Source: Petrosia ficiformis (taxonomy: Eukaryota; Porifera; Demospongiae; Haplosclerida; Petrosiidae). From it: 64,000 bases of DNA. The stretch lies in the NCBI GenBank assembly GCA_947044365.1, contig OX345636.1, forward strand, positions 26,649,466-26,713,465. The letters run 5' to 3'. The notes under the pieces were generated by a model. That model ran no database searches, was not told where the DNA came from, and saw nothing but the letters and a program-made list of their open reading frames with translations. Both the position numbers and the translations under genes were made by a program. Of this stretch, positions 22,746 through 34,039 are shown in pieces. The stretch's first letter is position 1. Each line of letters begins with the position of its first letter.

Positions 22746-23451
22746 CTATAGTGAGATACAATTACAATTATTATAAATACTAGACCATCTACATGTACAC
22801 ATAGTCATGTACAATAGGATATGTCAATAAATTATGTTAAATTCAAAAAACATTGCTAACTGAAAAGTCACGTGGATTTATTTATGCATTCTTGAAAGTT
22901 GATTATTAAAAATTACTGTACCTATTGCAATACTATATGATATTTATTAGTGACATACACAACACCCTGTCAACCTGCATCATCCTATACTAATTGCCAT
23001 CCAGACCCTTTGTCTGTTAGTCATGGCCGTCATTATAGAGTGACTCCATACAAATATTCTTCTACACAACTATACCCCTTTTTGGAAAACACTTCAGTTT
23101 GAAATCTATCTCAAAAGGACTCTAATCTTCTAAAACCAGAATTTCTTACAGGAACGTAATAAAATTTTTAAAAATCTAGGCTTGCTTTTGGGGCCTGTAC
23201 ATGATAATTATTTCAGAGGTGTAAATATTTATCACATTCAAAAACAAAAATGGTTCAACAGCTGCCTTATAGTATTTCTAGTTGATCTTATAATGGACTA
23301 TTTGTCTTTACTGTGAATACTGGGTCCAAGTATAACTCTAATCTTAGTATACAAGTAATCCTTTAATCTAAATTCTACCATGACTAGATTGAATTGACCA
23401 ATCAGAATGCTTATAATGAAATTTCTAAATATGTTATTAAACCTCCCAATC

Positions 23452-23495
23452 TTTACCGGGAGGTTTGATAACATGTTATTAAACCTCCCGGTAAA
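23452..23495. repeat. 44-bp near-perfect palindrome
   Basis: The left arm tttaccgggaggtttgataa and the right arm ttattaaacctcccggtaaa meet at acatgt in the centre. Only one pair mismatches. A third, partial arm (ttattaaacctccc) stands just before it at 23434. It could form a cruciform or hairpin, or be the tip of a fold-back element. Confidence 0.9.
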
Positions 23496-24027
23496 ATGTT
23501 CCCGTCACTGATTGAAATGAAATTCAAGTTACATACATGTAGTTGTCAATTTCTTTGTAATAATTATAATACACACATGTAATTGACATAAAACAATAGT
23601 CATGATGACTATATACAACAACTGTAGCTATAATATTAGCTGTAATTCATAGTGATACTTGTTCTTTTTGAAAATCTGACACCAGTTTGTATGCTTGTGA
23701 TTGTGTTCTTTCAGAGCTCTATTGCTTCCTCTCGTATGAGTTTCCAAAAAAGTTGAGTGGGGCTGTTTTTACAGCACGAGCTTCTTGATAGCGATCGCGA
23801 TTGCTGTTGGAAGACCACAACTTAATACTGGAGTGGAGGAGGAGCCGGAAGTCTGCCACATATAGAGCTCTTTCTGTTATTTGCAATTGAACTGTTGATC
23901 AGTTACTTGTCTAAAGAGTCACAGAAACCCACACTATATCCATAGGTTAGTGAAATTATGTATACTGTTGCCATGTGCAAAGATTTGCTTAGTTACTGTA
24001 TTTTGCGCGCGTTTCATGGTAGAAGAC

Positions 24028-24130
24028 GGTTGTATACACCTCGATATGGTTTTTACTGATTTATCAAACCTCGTGCCTTCGGCCCTTGGTTTGATAAATC
24101 CAGTAGAAACCTTTACCTTGGTGTATAACC
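24028..24130. repeat. stem-loop of about 103 bp
   Basis: Arms of about 43 bases: the left starts ggttgtatacacc and ends actgatttatcaaacc, the right starts ggtttgataaatccagt and ends ggtgtataacc. The loop tcgtgccttcggccctt is GC-rich. The arms match with several mismatches. It resembles a fold-back mobile element more than an RNA gene. Confidence 0.75.
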
Positions 24131-24349
24131 TATACGTATAGGTAGTTGATTATTAACTAAGGTGTGATCAATTATTTTAAGGACTGTATGGTGGGTGAGG
24201 GTAACCAGCACGATTGCACAGGGACCACTACATACAGGTAAATCAAAACCCATCCAGCCAATGTGTAGTTTACATGTATGGTTTCCTCCCTCCCAAAACA
24301 GTTAATTAATAAATGAGAAATATTCATGGTTTGTTATAATGTTTTTATG

Positions 24350-24765
24350 TCCTGTAGGGCCAACCCTATGATTGCTTTTCCACGGGTTCGATGTATGTTT
24401 ATATACATGTACATGTAGCTACTTACGCGATCATGCGTTGTTAAGGAAGTTATGTCATTCCGGGGGGTCGGTCAATTAATGGGCGTGGTGCGTAAAATAA
24501 CGTGCGTTCAAGACCAGTAGAAAGAAAGCTGTGTAGCTTACGTGGAAACTGGAACTAATAGCTAGCTAATCTATCTGAAATATATTCCTAAAGTTCTACA
24601 AGATCCTTTAAAACGTAAGGAGAGTAGTTAATCAAAACAATAACTAGAATAGGCTGTTGTGCTTCAGGCATGATAAAGTCAGCCGACTGAGATTACTGAA
24701 TGCTAGACACTAAGCAATCATAGGGATGCTTTTTTCTCTATATATCTTGTTTAATAAGAGATTGA
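24350..24765 (+). repeat. dispersed repeat R1, copy 2
   Basis: Shares cagggccaaccctatgattg-like start, cattccggggggtcggtca, aattaatgggcgtgg, ctgtgtagctta, ggaactaatagctagc and tctacaagatcctttaaaa with copy 1. It lacks the MITE, showing the empty site. Confidence 0.85.
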
Positions 24766-24882
24766 TAGCTTCTGTGCATTCATGAATATTTCTAATACAT
24801 GTAAGTAACTATAATATTCTATACTGGATACATGAAGGAATGCAAGCGAGTATGAAATCCCCCCAATAAAAAAAAAACTTAC

Positions 24883-25182
24883 ATGATATGGTTTTTATAG
24901 AATAAAGAATATCACCAATTCTGAGAAGAAGAATGCTCTTATATTTCTCCAGTAGCATGACAAGTTGTTGAACTGATTCTTGTGTACTGGTTCTATTAGT
25001 TGCTATGAATGCTTCGATAACTTGTGAAGTCAAGAACACAGGATTAGTACATCCTCTTGTGTCAAAGCCTTGATCTCTAACTTCCTTTGGTAGTAGTCCA
25101 TAAGTAGATAGAATATCGGCAAATAGTGTTGGATCTTTGATGAACAAAGTTATGTGTTTCAGGAACATTGATAGTTGGTCAT
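24883..25182 (-). CDS. death-fold-like exon A
   Basis: Starts after catatctcactatag at 25183 and ends at the donor ATCAT|gtaagt at 24882: 300 bases, phase 1 at both ends. It encodes FIKDPTLFADILSTYGLLPK and QQLVMLLEKYKSILLLRIGD. It is the paralogue of exon B. It ends with T, so joining it to exon B (AA...), exon C (GA...) or the NACHT exon (AA...) would make a stop at the junction. It must join another exon or be stranded. Confidence 0.55.
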
Positions 25183-25562
25183 CTATAGTGAGATATGTAA
25201 TCATACAGTATTTAAGGTGATTGGTGAGTGTTTAGTTCACACACACTAAATGCATGGGTGAGTTTGAGTTCAGTGGTTAGTTTATGTGTAGCATTGCACC
25301 ACCTTTTTCAAAATCATTTTTCAACTACATGTATAATAGACTTTAATTATACACTATACAGTACTTTAAGCGTACTATTAATAATATTGTTTTCACTAAA
25401 TTTAGCGATTTTTAAACGCAAACATTTAGCATGCATTAATAAGAATGAATTTCTGAGCTATATCTAAAATGTTTAATGAAATCATCGCAAAATATATTCT
25501 TTATTGTGTATTAATTTTTTTAGTCGCTCAAATTAGTACACACAATTATATATATAATATTA

Positions 25563-25905
25563 AGCTCAACAAGGATACTTGCCACCTTGAACCCTTGGGT
25601 CTAGGGAGATTAGTGATTAAATCTGAACAAGCCACAGCTCATGTGTATAATTCATTAGGTAGTTAGTATCCATCAATATTATATTATTAATACCATCAGA
25701 GAGATCCATAGTTTCTTCAGTGATCAAATATTATTAGTGAACTATTTGAAGTTTGGATGCACTATAGAACTGGAAACACAAAACATTGTACAATTAAAAA
25801 TTTATAATTATAAGTTAAGACATACATCACTGTACTACATACATGTATACAATAACCACCTTGACTTTGGGAAGCAACTAAAGTGTTGTTTGACCTACTT
25901 TGTCA
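25563..25905 (+). repeat. dispersed repeat R2, copy 1 (sister at 35733-36062)
   Basis: About 340 bp starting gctcaacaaggatacttgcc. It includes gaacaagccacagctcatgt, taataccatca.agagatcc and aagtttggatgcactat, all present in order at 35733-36062 with few changes. Noncoding. Confidence 0.85.
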
Positions 25906-26176
25906 ATCGACAGCATCTATGGGTGTAGCTTCCTGTTATCTGCGCTAGGCGCACCGGAAAAAAAGTGCAATGATGAATGAGCTTTCTTTCTTTCTTTCTA
26001 CCTCATGAGTTTAGTATTGTCAAGTTATGTATCTCCTCTACCTCGACTAGTAATTATATTTATGAACAGGCTATTGTAGTTAGGATGGTTATATCTAACA
26101 CCAATACAAGTGAGTCTTTTCCTGTCGGTGACCAAAAATTATTTATTCTTATTATTATGTGTTATTTTATTTTTAG

Positions 26177-26253
26177 GTAAAGGCTATTCCTTTACCTCTT
26201 GAAGAAGGAGGTATTTTAGCAAGAGGCAAAACTGGTTCAGGAAAGACAGCTAG
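26177..26253 (+). pseudogene. isolated DEAD-box helicase exon (DDX56/Dbp9-like)
   Basis: An acceptor (ttattttatttttag) at 26176 and a donor (CTAG|gttagt) at 26254 frame 77 bases that encode the start of a DEAD-box core: KAIPLPLEEGGILARGKTGS followed by GKTA. The end of the Q-motif region and the Walker A (motif I) are recognisable. The wording KAIPL and ILAR-TGSGKTA fits the DDX56 branch best. No neighbouring helicase exon was found on either side within reach, so this is a stranded exon or part of a gene broken up by insertions. Confidence 0.6.
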
Positions 26254-26259
26254 GTTAGT

Positions 26260-27230
26260 ATTAGAATTCATTTTAACAGTTAAACTTAGCAGTTGCATTT
26301 AATTAAGAAAGTTAACAAATATCAAGGTTGTACTAGGGGGAGGGGTAGTTGAAACTCCAATCGGTTTCTAGTCTTGCCAGCTTCTTGCTGCATACAATCT
26401 GGTTCCATTCTGTATTTTTTGGAAGCCACACCCACCCGGGGGTATAATTATTGGGCCTAAATGTTTTCACTGATAGTTTATTTTCAGAAACAAAGCTAAA
26501 CACGGCCCACGGGTGGTGGGAAACAATGGCGGGGTAACTGTAGTTGCTCTCTGAGAAAGATCGGAGTTTGATAGTGTCTAGAAAGGTAAATTTTATGGTT
26601 TCAGTGAAAAGCTACAGAATTCAGCTTTCTTCAGCCTCTTGTAACTATAAAAGTAAAATGAATTTCCAGAAAACGGCTCTATTTGTTTTCTGGAAATGCA
26701 TTGTACTTGGTGCACGCCATGATTGGTGGGCGTGGCTTTCTCGGTTTTGTACTTATTGCGATTGCAAAAATGGACATTTTATATATGTTTTATCAATTCC
26801 AGGACCCTATAAAGGTGATTAGAAGATATGAAGGTTGCTACTACACCAGGTTAGAGTCATATTATATAATATTCTATTTTGAAACCGATTGGAGTCGCAT
26901 CCGCCCACTCCCTAGTAGCACCTTAAAGATACCATCTACTGACAAATAAAAACTTGACTAACATTGCAATCATTTTCTTTCATACAAGAAGACCTTATAT
27001 GTCTTGAAGAGAGATCTCACTAGCAATGTATAAAGCGGTACAGTTCCCCCTATAGTGGTAATGCACCCTCCTATTTGGTGACATAATGACATGCGTACCC
27101 CCTTCCCTTACCTTCGCACAAAATGTAATAACTAATTATTAGTTACATGTCCATGCAATCACATAAAACCATCGTAATGTCCATGCAATCATATCAAACC
27201 ATTACAATAGTTAATTACACATAATGATTA
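26260..27230. other. noncoding interval
   Basis: Two overlapping open frames at 26544-26949 follow a short inverted pair (ccagaaaacggctctatttg / ttctgg) and have no recognisable domain. Near 27150-27210 the phrase cat(g/c)caatca.atcaaaacc recurs. No gene is supported. Confidence 0.4.
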
Positions 27231-27272
27231 GAGATATGACACAATGATTAAAGATAATTGAATTGTCAAATG

Positions 27273-28990
27273 TTACTTTTGTGAAGTAGTTATCTTTCGA
27301 TTTCCCATTGCTTCCCATTTCCTTAAAGATGGAATAGGGTCCCACTGAGTGAATGATGGGCCAGTCATTGATATATGGATCAAATTATCTAACATAGAAG
27401 TTTTAAGACGATTGCGTATTGGTGTCTTGATACGTTTCATAGTAGAAAAAACTCTTTCTACCTCTGCACTAGAGCCTGGTAAAACAGAAATGCGTGATAC
27501 AATATCAGATATTAGTGGGTATGCAGCAACCATACATGTAGTATCCTTCACATCTGGTCTATGCATAGCTTGCATTGCTGCATGTATAGTTGGCTTAGGT
27601 AACCTTTTCACAAAAGAACGATATGTGGAAAATTCCAACCATAGCTTGTGTCCATCTATATCTAAGTAGTCTCCTAATTCTACCTTTGAGAGTAGTGTAG
27701 CTTTTTCAACATTACGAGGATCGAAATATTTACGCAATGAAATCAAACGAATGTGAAGAAATCTTTCTTGAAGATTAGTGTAGAAACTTGCAATGATCAG
27801 GAAAGATTTGCTAGCAATGTTAGCAAATCAGACATGAATAGCAACATAGCTATGAAAGTGGACTTGCTAATTTGAGTGGCCAAATCTAAAGCAGTGACAT
27901 CTCCCTTGATAGCCTCCTGCTCACATACAAGTTTAACACTACTTATACACTTTCGAAGAGAGTCAACAGCTGCTTCACGAGAGAGCCATCTAGTTTCAGT
28001 AAGTTGCTTAATTGTTACTGAAGGTTGATGTAAGACTTTTGCCATCTCTTGAAGTTGTGCAGTTCTGTTGGTACTGCGGGAGAAGAAAACATAAATTTGA
28101 TTAACAATAGACTCGGCAACATCACATGCAGCAAGCTGGAGGCGATGAGCAGAACAGTGAGTTGAAATGAACTTAGGTACTATATTCTTGATCCTAGTAA
28201 CAACACCTGTAGAGGATCCAACCATTACAGCTGCTCCATCTGTTGCACCACCTGCTAGCTTCTCAAAGTCTAGATTAATAGGTGACTTCCGATAGGTACT
28301 TAATAACAGTGTCACATATAATATCTGCAGTTCCTTGTGAAAGCTCAAGAAGCTTAAGAAACTCTACCTGAACACAGGCTGAATGGTGGTCAATATATTG
28401 TACACAAATTCCAAGTTGCTTGTGCACTGTGATATCTGTTGATTCATCAATAACTATAGAGTAATACGATGATCTCGCCACTTTTTCGAGCAACTGCTCT
28501 TCTAATGAGCTACCAATACAAGTTAAAATTTCTGCTTTGATTTGCTCAGACCTATAGTTAAGGTTTTTTGCTTTATCAAGCATAGGTAATGTATCATTAC
28601 CCAAAATAACACACAAATCCAAAATCGGAGAGAAAAGTGAATTTGGTACTTCATGCTTTGCAAGCCAATACATGCATTTCATACTGTCACAGAAAGCATC
28701 TTCATCAACTGTCAAAGTGTTGGACTGATTCATAATCTGAACAACTGACGACAATGACGATTGCCTGGCCTGGTACTCCCGATAATTACTAACACATGTT
28801 TGATGAGTAACAGATGTCTCGTGTTTTATCAGTTTATCAGAACGAATACCAGTAAAAGGAACACTTACAAACTTACCAGATTTATTCCTGGTGGTAGCAC
28901 GATCGTGTGAACAGTAGATACAGTAAATTCCATCGTCCTTTGCCTGTATCCATGGATATTTGTTCCTCCAATCAAGCTCAGCAAATGTTC
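27273..28990 (-). pseudogene. hAT-family transposase, broken by frameshifts
   Basis: Read on the minus strand, the N-terminal zinc finger gives GIYCIYCSHDRATT and HETSVTH near 28940-28790. The RNase-H-like catalytic core follows: YSIVIDESTDITVHKQLG (first Asp), then GGATDGAAVMVG, THCSAHRLQLAACD (the hAT CxxH box) and ETRWLSREAAVDSLRK (the RW box). It ends in the hATC dimerisation block SVLPGSSAEVERVFSTMKRI. The frame changes near 28965, near 28300 and near 27770-27797, so no full protein is possible. It resembles the domesticated ZBED/ZNF862 group of animal genes. Terminal repeats were not found. Confidence 0.9.
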
Positions 28991-29099
28991 TCTAACTCTC
29001 CGCCACTCCTCGTCGTAGCTGTTGTGTATAACAATCCTGCTTCTGTGCATTAGTATTTTCTGTTTCACAATCAGTTATCAGTAAACCGCTGTTTCCTAA

Positions 29100-29865
29100 A
29101 CTCAGGCATTAGTAAGTACCCACGTGTTAACATAATTGACCACACCCTTCATGAATATTAATTAACCCCAAAAAATTTTCGTGCCGCAATTACTCCCCCT
29201 TATGATTTTTTTTCTAGCGAGATCCCTGGTCTTGAGTGTCAATGCTGGGCCTGTTACGTAGTAGTTGGACCCCGTAGAATGTGAATTGACCTTTGAAGAT
29301 GTTGGAGCCTTTTGTTCAGATTTTATCCCTAATGACAAGGCCTATGGTTCAATACAATTTGAAGTCAAAGTATTTACGAAATATTTGAGAGTCCCATTAT
29401 TTCGAAGTATTTGGACCGAGAGGGTCCATTTTTATCATGACAGGCCCTTGCCACTTAGCAGCCATGTTCTTGCCCAGTAGTGTATAGTTTCTAGCTAGCT
29501 CATACCTTTTATTCCTACCTACAGTGTATTATTATGTATGTACATTGTGTGATTTTTTGTTTGTTACTTTTAATGAATTATATATATAATCTATACATGT
29601 ATGTTACACTCCTTTAATTATGTAATTCCAGTTGTTCATGAAGTATTAGAAACTAAACTAGTGAATTATAATTAGATGTCCTCGCTTGTGTTATATAATT
29701 TGTATGTTTGTGTATAGACCTTCTTATTGTCATTACTTGCTGTTACATGTATTATTATTTATCTGGTAGGTCAATGGATATTCACAATGTGTTAGTATTG
29801 TATTAATACAAGTAACAAAAAATATTAAGGTACAGTATGTGTGTTGATATACTATTTGTACATGT
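29100..29865. other. noncoding interval
   Basis: A 71-codon open frame at 29265-29480 has no domain and no splice support. The rest is AT-rich. Confidence 0.4.
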
Positions 29866-29869
29866 ATTA

Positions 29870-30460
29870 GTACTTGTGTACATGTATATACTTGTAGTAC
29901 TTGTACACATGATGTACTTGTAGAACTTGGTGCTTGTATATACATGTACTTGTAAGTACATGTATTTGTATACATGTACTTGTAGTATTTGTATACATGT
30001 ACTTGTATAAATGTACTTGTAGTATTTGTATACATGTACTTGTAGTATTTGTATCCATGTACTTGTAGTATTTGTATACATGTACCTGTAGTACATGTAC
30101 TAATAGTACTTGTATACATGTACTTGTAGTATTTGTATACATGTACTTGTAGTACATGTATACATGTACTTGTAGTATTTGTATACATGTACTTGTAGTA
30201 CATGTATCCATGTACTTGTAGTATTTGTATCCATGTACTTGTAGTACATGTACTAGTAGTACTTGTATACATGTGCTTGTAGTACATGTATACATGTACT
30301 TGTAGTACATGTATACATGTACTTGTAGTACAAGTATACATGTACTAGTAGTACTTGTATACATATTCTTTTAGTATTGGTGTACATGTATTTCTTGGTA
30401 ATACATCTACTGTGTGCATGTGTACATGTATGTACATGTATTATATTATGGATATATGTT
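29870..30460. repeat. minisatellite with a 23-bp unit
   Basis: The unit is acttgtagtatttgtatacatgt or close variants (statement of the unit in two parts: acttgtagtatttgtat and acatgt). About 20 or more copies follow each other, with variants in which tagtattt becomes tagtacat. The unit has no stop on the minus strand and 23 is not a multiple of 3, so all three minus-strand frames stay open. The long open frames here are an effect of this and not genes. Confidence 0.9.
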
Positions 30461-30539
30461 CCTGTTGTTCTCGTGATGTATCTATTGTGAGTGTGTCTCA
30501 TTCAATGAATATGACCATTCAGAGGTAATGTAATGACTA

Positions 30540-30960
30540 CTGTACATTAGAGCTGGGTGGTATTGGCTGTTTTAGTACCACCCTATTTTAAAATAGAATA
30601 TAACAATACAACTAAATACCGACTAACCATGTATTTATACGATTAGTCACACCCATGAGCGTTTTTAGGCATCAAACAATACCTGAATTGCCACAAACAA
30701 CTCGTTCAAACTTTTACAATACTAGATCTACATGTATATATAAAACTTACTTTTTTGACATACTGTAGTATAAACTCAACAAGTAGTCGCTTATATCAAT
30801 TGACTCACGCTACCAAAATAATAGTAGCACTCCTCAGAACACAAATTTAGCATCTTATGTTGAAAAATAGATGTCTAGCGCTCTTTTCTAACTTGATCGC
30901 TACTTAGAAAAGCCTAACAAACACTGGTAAAGCACTATTTTACTGATATACCTTCTGCAC
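30540..30960. other. noncoding interval
   Basis: AT-rich DNA between the minisatellite and the Tc1 remnant. The start (tagagctgggtggtattggc) looks like a transposon end but no partner was found. Confidence 0.35.
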
Positions 30961-30979
30961 ATGGAAACATCAACTGTTG

Positions 30980-31790
30980 TCTAAAAACTTTTGATACCTT
31001 TAACAAGTTATTCATTCGTCTTCGGTTTGATCTCATGTCTAAGGAACTCCTTTAGTTCAGGCCAGATGTTCTCAATAAGATTCAAATCTGGAGACTCAAC
31101 TGGAGTACACCACCAATATACATTGTTTTCTTCCAAAAATTATCTATAGCCCTTGATGTATGTTTGGAGTCATTATCAGCCATTAGCTGATGACCATCTG
31201 GATGCACCTCTCGTGTACAAGGTATGTGTATGATATGTATATACAAGCACTTCTCCATAATTCCATCAAAGTTACAGATGCCAGTTTGTCCTCTCACACT
31301 TGTGCCACCCCATACGTGGACCTTAGTCGGATGTTTAGCTCTAGGTTTAGGCCGTGGTGCCTCTCCCTCTTTCCTACAGCAAAAACGACAGATTCCATTT
31401 GTACACTACATTCGTCGGTGTAAACCGTATTCTTAAAAGCATCTTCTCTGTACTTAAGAGCCCATTCATATCTCTTTACCTTGTTCTTTTCCCGTATGAC
31501 CTACCGCTCTCTCTAAATGTCCATCCTACGATGCTCTACAGCGGAGAATGGTGTTTTGGGAAATCTGGTATCCCTTTGATACTAAAAGACGGTGTAACTG
31601 GTAACCAGTTGTCTCGTCATTGAGCCTCATTTGCTGTTCAACGATGGCTTTATTTCTCTCGTATTCTTTGATGGCTGTCCAGAACGAGGCTTTCTCATCA
31701 AACACTCAGATGCTTTAAATCGTTCTAAGAACGCATGGATCTCTACTCAGGTAGAAGATAGACCTTCCTTATTTAAATTTTTCTAATGGT
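30980..31790 (-). pseudogene. Tc1-type (DD34E) transposase, broken
   Basis: On the minus strand the DNA-binding half reads MRLNDETTGYQLHRLLVSKG and TILRCRTSLGWTFR near 31620-31500. The catalytic half reads GICNFDGIMEK, LMADNDSKHTSRAIDNFW (second Asp) and VESPDLNLIENIWPELKEF (Glu) down to about 31020. The parts lie in different frames, with several stops. Tc1 transposases cut and paste at TA sites. The first catalytic Asp block is damaged. Confidence 0.85.
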
Positions 31791-31799
31791 AGGTGCCTT

Positions 31800-32295
31800 C
31801 AGTCCCTGTCTATGAAAAACAATAATTTTCAGCTGATACTCGGAGTAGACAATCTCTTAACAGCAACATGACAACTATCAACAAAAAGAAACTAACCAAG
31901 AGGACTGCATGATACAGTATGATAGCGCAATAGTGACTAACTGACTGACTGTCTTGACAATAATTATTAATTATTATTAAAATTGTGAATGTGGGCGTGA
32001 CAAATGTGTCGTCAGATCATCGTAGTTGCAACATTAACGTGTCGTATCGTGATTGCCAACATATCATAACGTACAACGATTATTAAAATGAATGAAAACA
32101 CTACTATACAATGACACATTTAGTACTTCGGGACAATCGTTGTACTACAAAATGTAAAGTTTTTATTATATATTATATCTTATAGTTTTTAACATACTGT
32201 ATGTACACGAGTACATGTACATATTCATGAATATATGTACGTGTACATGTACATGAGTACATTTACATGTTCATGAGTGTACATGTTCATGAATA
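31800..32295. other. noncoding interval with acatgt-type microsatellite
   Basis: From about 32195 to 32295 the sequence is a degenerate tandem of acatgtacatgagt / acatgttcatgagt. A similar run lies at 34665-34815 beyond the other end of the Tc1-like element, so both ends sit in the same kind of simple DNA. Confidence 0.6.
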
Positions 32296-32508
32296 TACAG
32301 TACATTACAAAAAAATCTTGCGAATGTTTCGTGGAAGCTCGAATAATTTGCTTGCGAACGAGCACATGTCTCGTATTACACGCGCGAGAATGAAATCCCC
32401 TAATTGCATACCGCATGAAATGTTAATGCGTGAAAGAAACTCCCATGTTTACATTCTGTGGTTTTACAGCCATGCCTAAATTGGTTAAAGTAAAAAAAAG
32501 TATAATTA

Positions 32509-33829
32509 TCATAATAGTGAATCCCACATATCAAAATTTTCGTTAACTTGTGTAAAGTCCATTAGATTTACATCATCATTATCATCATCGAAAATTTTCG
32601 TTTTTGGCTGACGACGACATGCCTCATCAACACTGATCCGCAATTCTTTAAGAATAAGAGCTTTATCATCTGAAGATTTGGGTCTGTACTCTGTGATACA
32701 AGCCAGTTTTATAGTCTTCAAACAGCTTGGATCAAGCTTTTTCTTACCTTTTACACCATGGCAATTAGATTAGATGTTTTTCTTTCATCAGGTGTGAATA
32801 TGGCCAACGCTAATTTACCAGCTAAATTCTTTCTTGACCGACACCCTACTCTACATCTTTTAATTATTGCTGGATCTATGATGTATGGTGGATCATTCTC
32901 TTACTATAATCTAGAATCATTGGAGCAGCAGATATGGAAAGAACTAATGGTGGACTCAGAAATGATGTATTTGCTGAATGGGATGGTAGACGAATGGGAG
33001 AAGGTAACATTGGAGGTGTATCTTCTCTAAAAGATACATTGATATTCTCATTCTCCAGAACTTTTACCTCTTGTACCCTACCAGTCTTAATCAGCACTGC
33101 AAGCTTCTTCACTTTGTCTTTCAAATCAGTTATTTCCTATTAAAACATTAATGTTATTTATGAATAATTTATATTACTGTATAAACACATTACTCACCTT
33201 AGTTAGGTCATTAATACTAGTACTGTCCGTTTGAGTAATTACACTCTTGCACGAGTAACTTTGCGTTTGAGTACCAAGGCTGTGAGAGTAACAGTCTGTT
33301 TGAGTACCAAGGCTGTGAGAGTAACAGTCTGTTTGAGTACCAAGGCTGTTTGTTACTGGACTGAATAAATCTACACTATGACATACAGAAGTAGGTGACA
33401 AGGGGACAGGGAGAGTTGTATCAGAAAACTTGATGACAGGGGGTGCAGGTGATCCAAGACAAAGGATAAAGTCATCATTGTTAGGTTTCTAATTGAAGAT
33501 AATATTGTATATAAATATAATGATGTTATTGAATTATGATAACAAGGTTAATTTTATAAATTGTAATACTTACTGTTTGTTTTGGTTTATCAACACTTTT
33601 GGTAGGTTTCTTCTTTTTTTACTACTTGTTCTTCATCCACAACATATTCTTTGACAATAATCCCATTTCAAACTTTTGCTCTACTATTTTTTTTCGAAGT
33701 GAACTTCGCTCTGACTTTCCTTCCAACCTTTAGCTCTCCTTCATCAAGTATGAAACGCCTTTCTACACGGTCGCAGCAGTTCTTGTGTTTTCCGTCATCC
33801 GTCCACTTCACTAGCATAGAGTTGGCCAT
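32509..33829 (-). pseudogene. BEN-domain protein gene, multi-exon, broken
   Basis: On the minus strand the ATG at 33829 opens MANSMLVKWTDDGKHKN and a basic stretch that meets a TGA near 33670. A middle exon (about 33198-33492, donor AAG|gtgagt) carries an in-frame 33-bp repeat (SLGTQTDCYSH). The next exon (from about 33137) is a coiled coil (DLKDKVKKLAVLIKTGRVQE). The BEN domain itself is in two frames: NLAGKLALAIFTPDERKTSN and, after a shift near 32755, GVKGKKKLDPSCLKTIKLAC followed by ISVDEACRR, ending at 32509. BEN domains bind DNA or bridge chromatin proteins. One stop and at least one frameshift mean it is dead. It lies inside the Tc1-like ends. Confidence 0.65.
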
Positions 33830-34039
33830 AATCCTTCGTATTAAACTGTATTACTACTTGTGCTACTGTATTACTTACATGTATATACTCACCTTACAGC
33901 GGTCTGTTTACTGTACTCCAAAGCAATTCAAACCATCAAAGAGTTCTCTGTTCAGAACACTCATCAAAGAAACTCAATGAACAAAAGACTGATCAAAGAA
34001 ACTCATTGTACAAGAGAGTTTTTTTGATCTACAAACACT

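Larger units (their letters stand above)
22800..24340. other. noncoding interval with two fold-back sequences
   Basis: Between exon B and the second R1 copy no coding exon is supported. The interval holds the palindrome at 23452-23495 and the stem-loop at 24028-24130, described separately. Confidence 0.45.

Noticed and set aside
16396..25182. One NLR gene with three death-fold domains in a row
   Set aside because: The junction bases would create stop codons for A to B, A to C and B or linker to C or NACHT. Only C to NACHT is supported.
26544..26949. Two overlapping plus-strand frames of about 90 codons
   Set aside because: No domain and no codon or splice support; they read a stretch with short inverted repeats.
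29265..29480. 71-codon plus-strand frame (MDPVECELTFEDVGAF...)
   Set aside because: No family recognised and no splice sites; not supported beyond an open frame.
29733..30501. Long minus-strand open frames (202, 165 and 97 codons) rich in Thr, Tyr and Cys
   Set aside because: They are translations of the 23-bp minisatellite in different frames and not genes.
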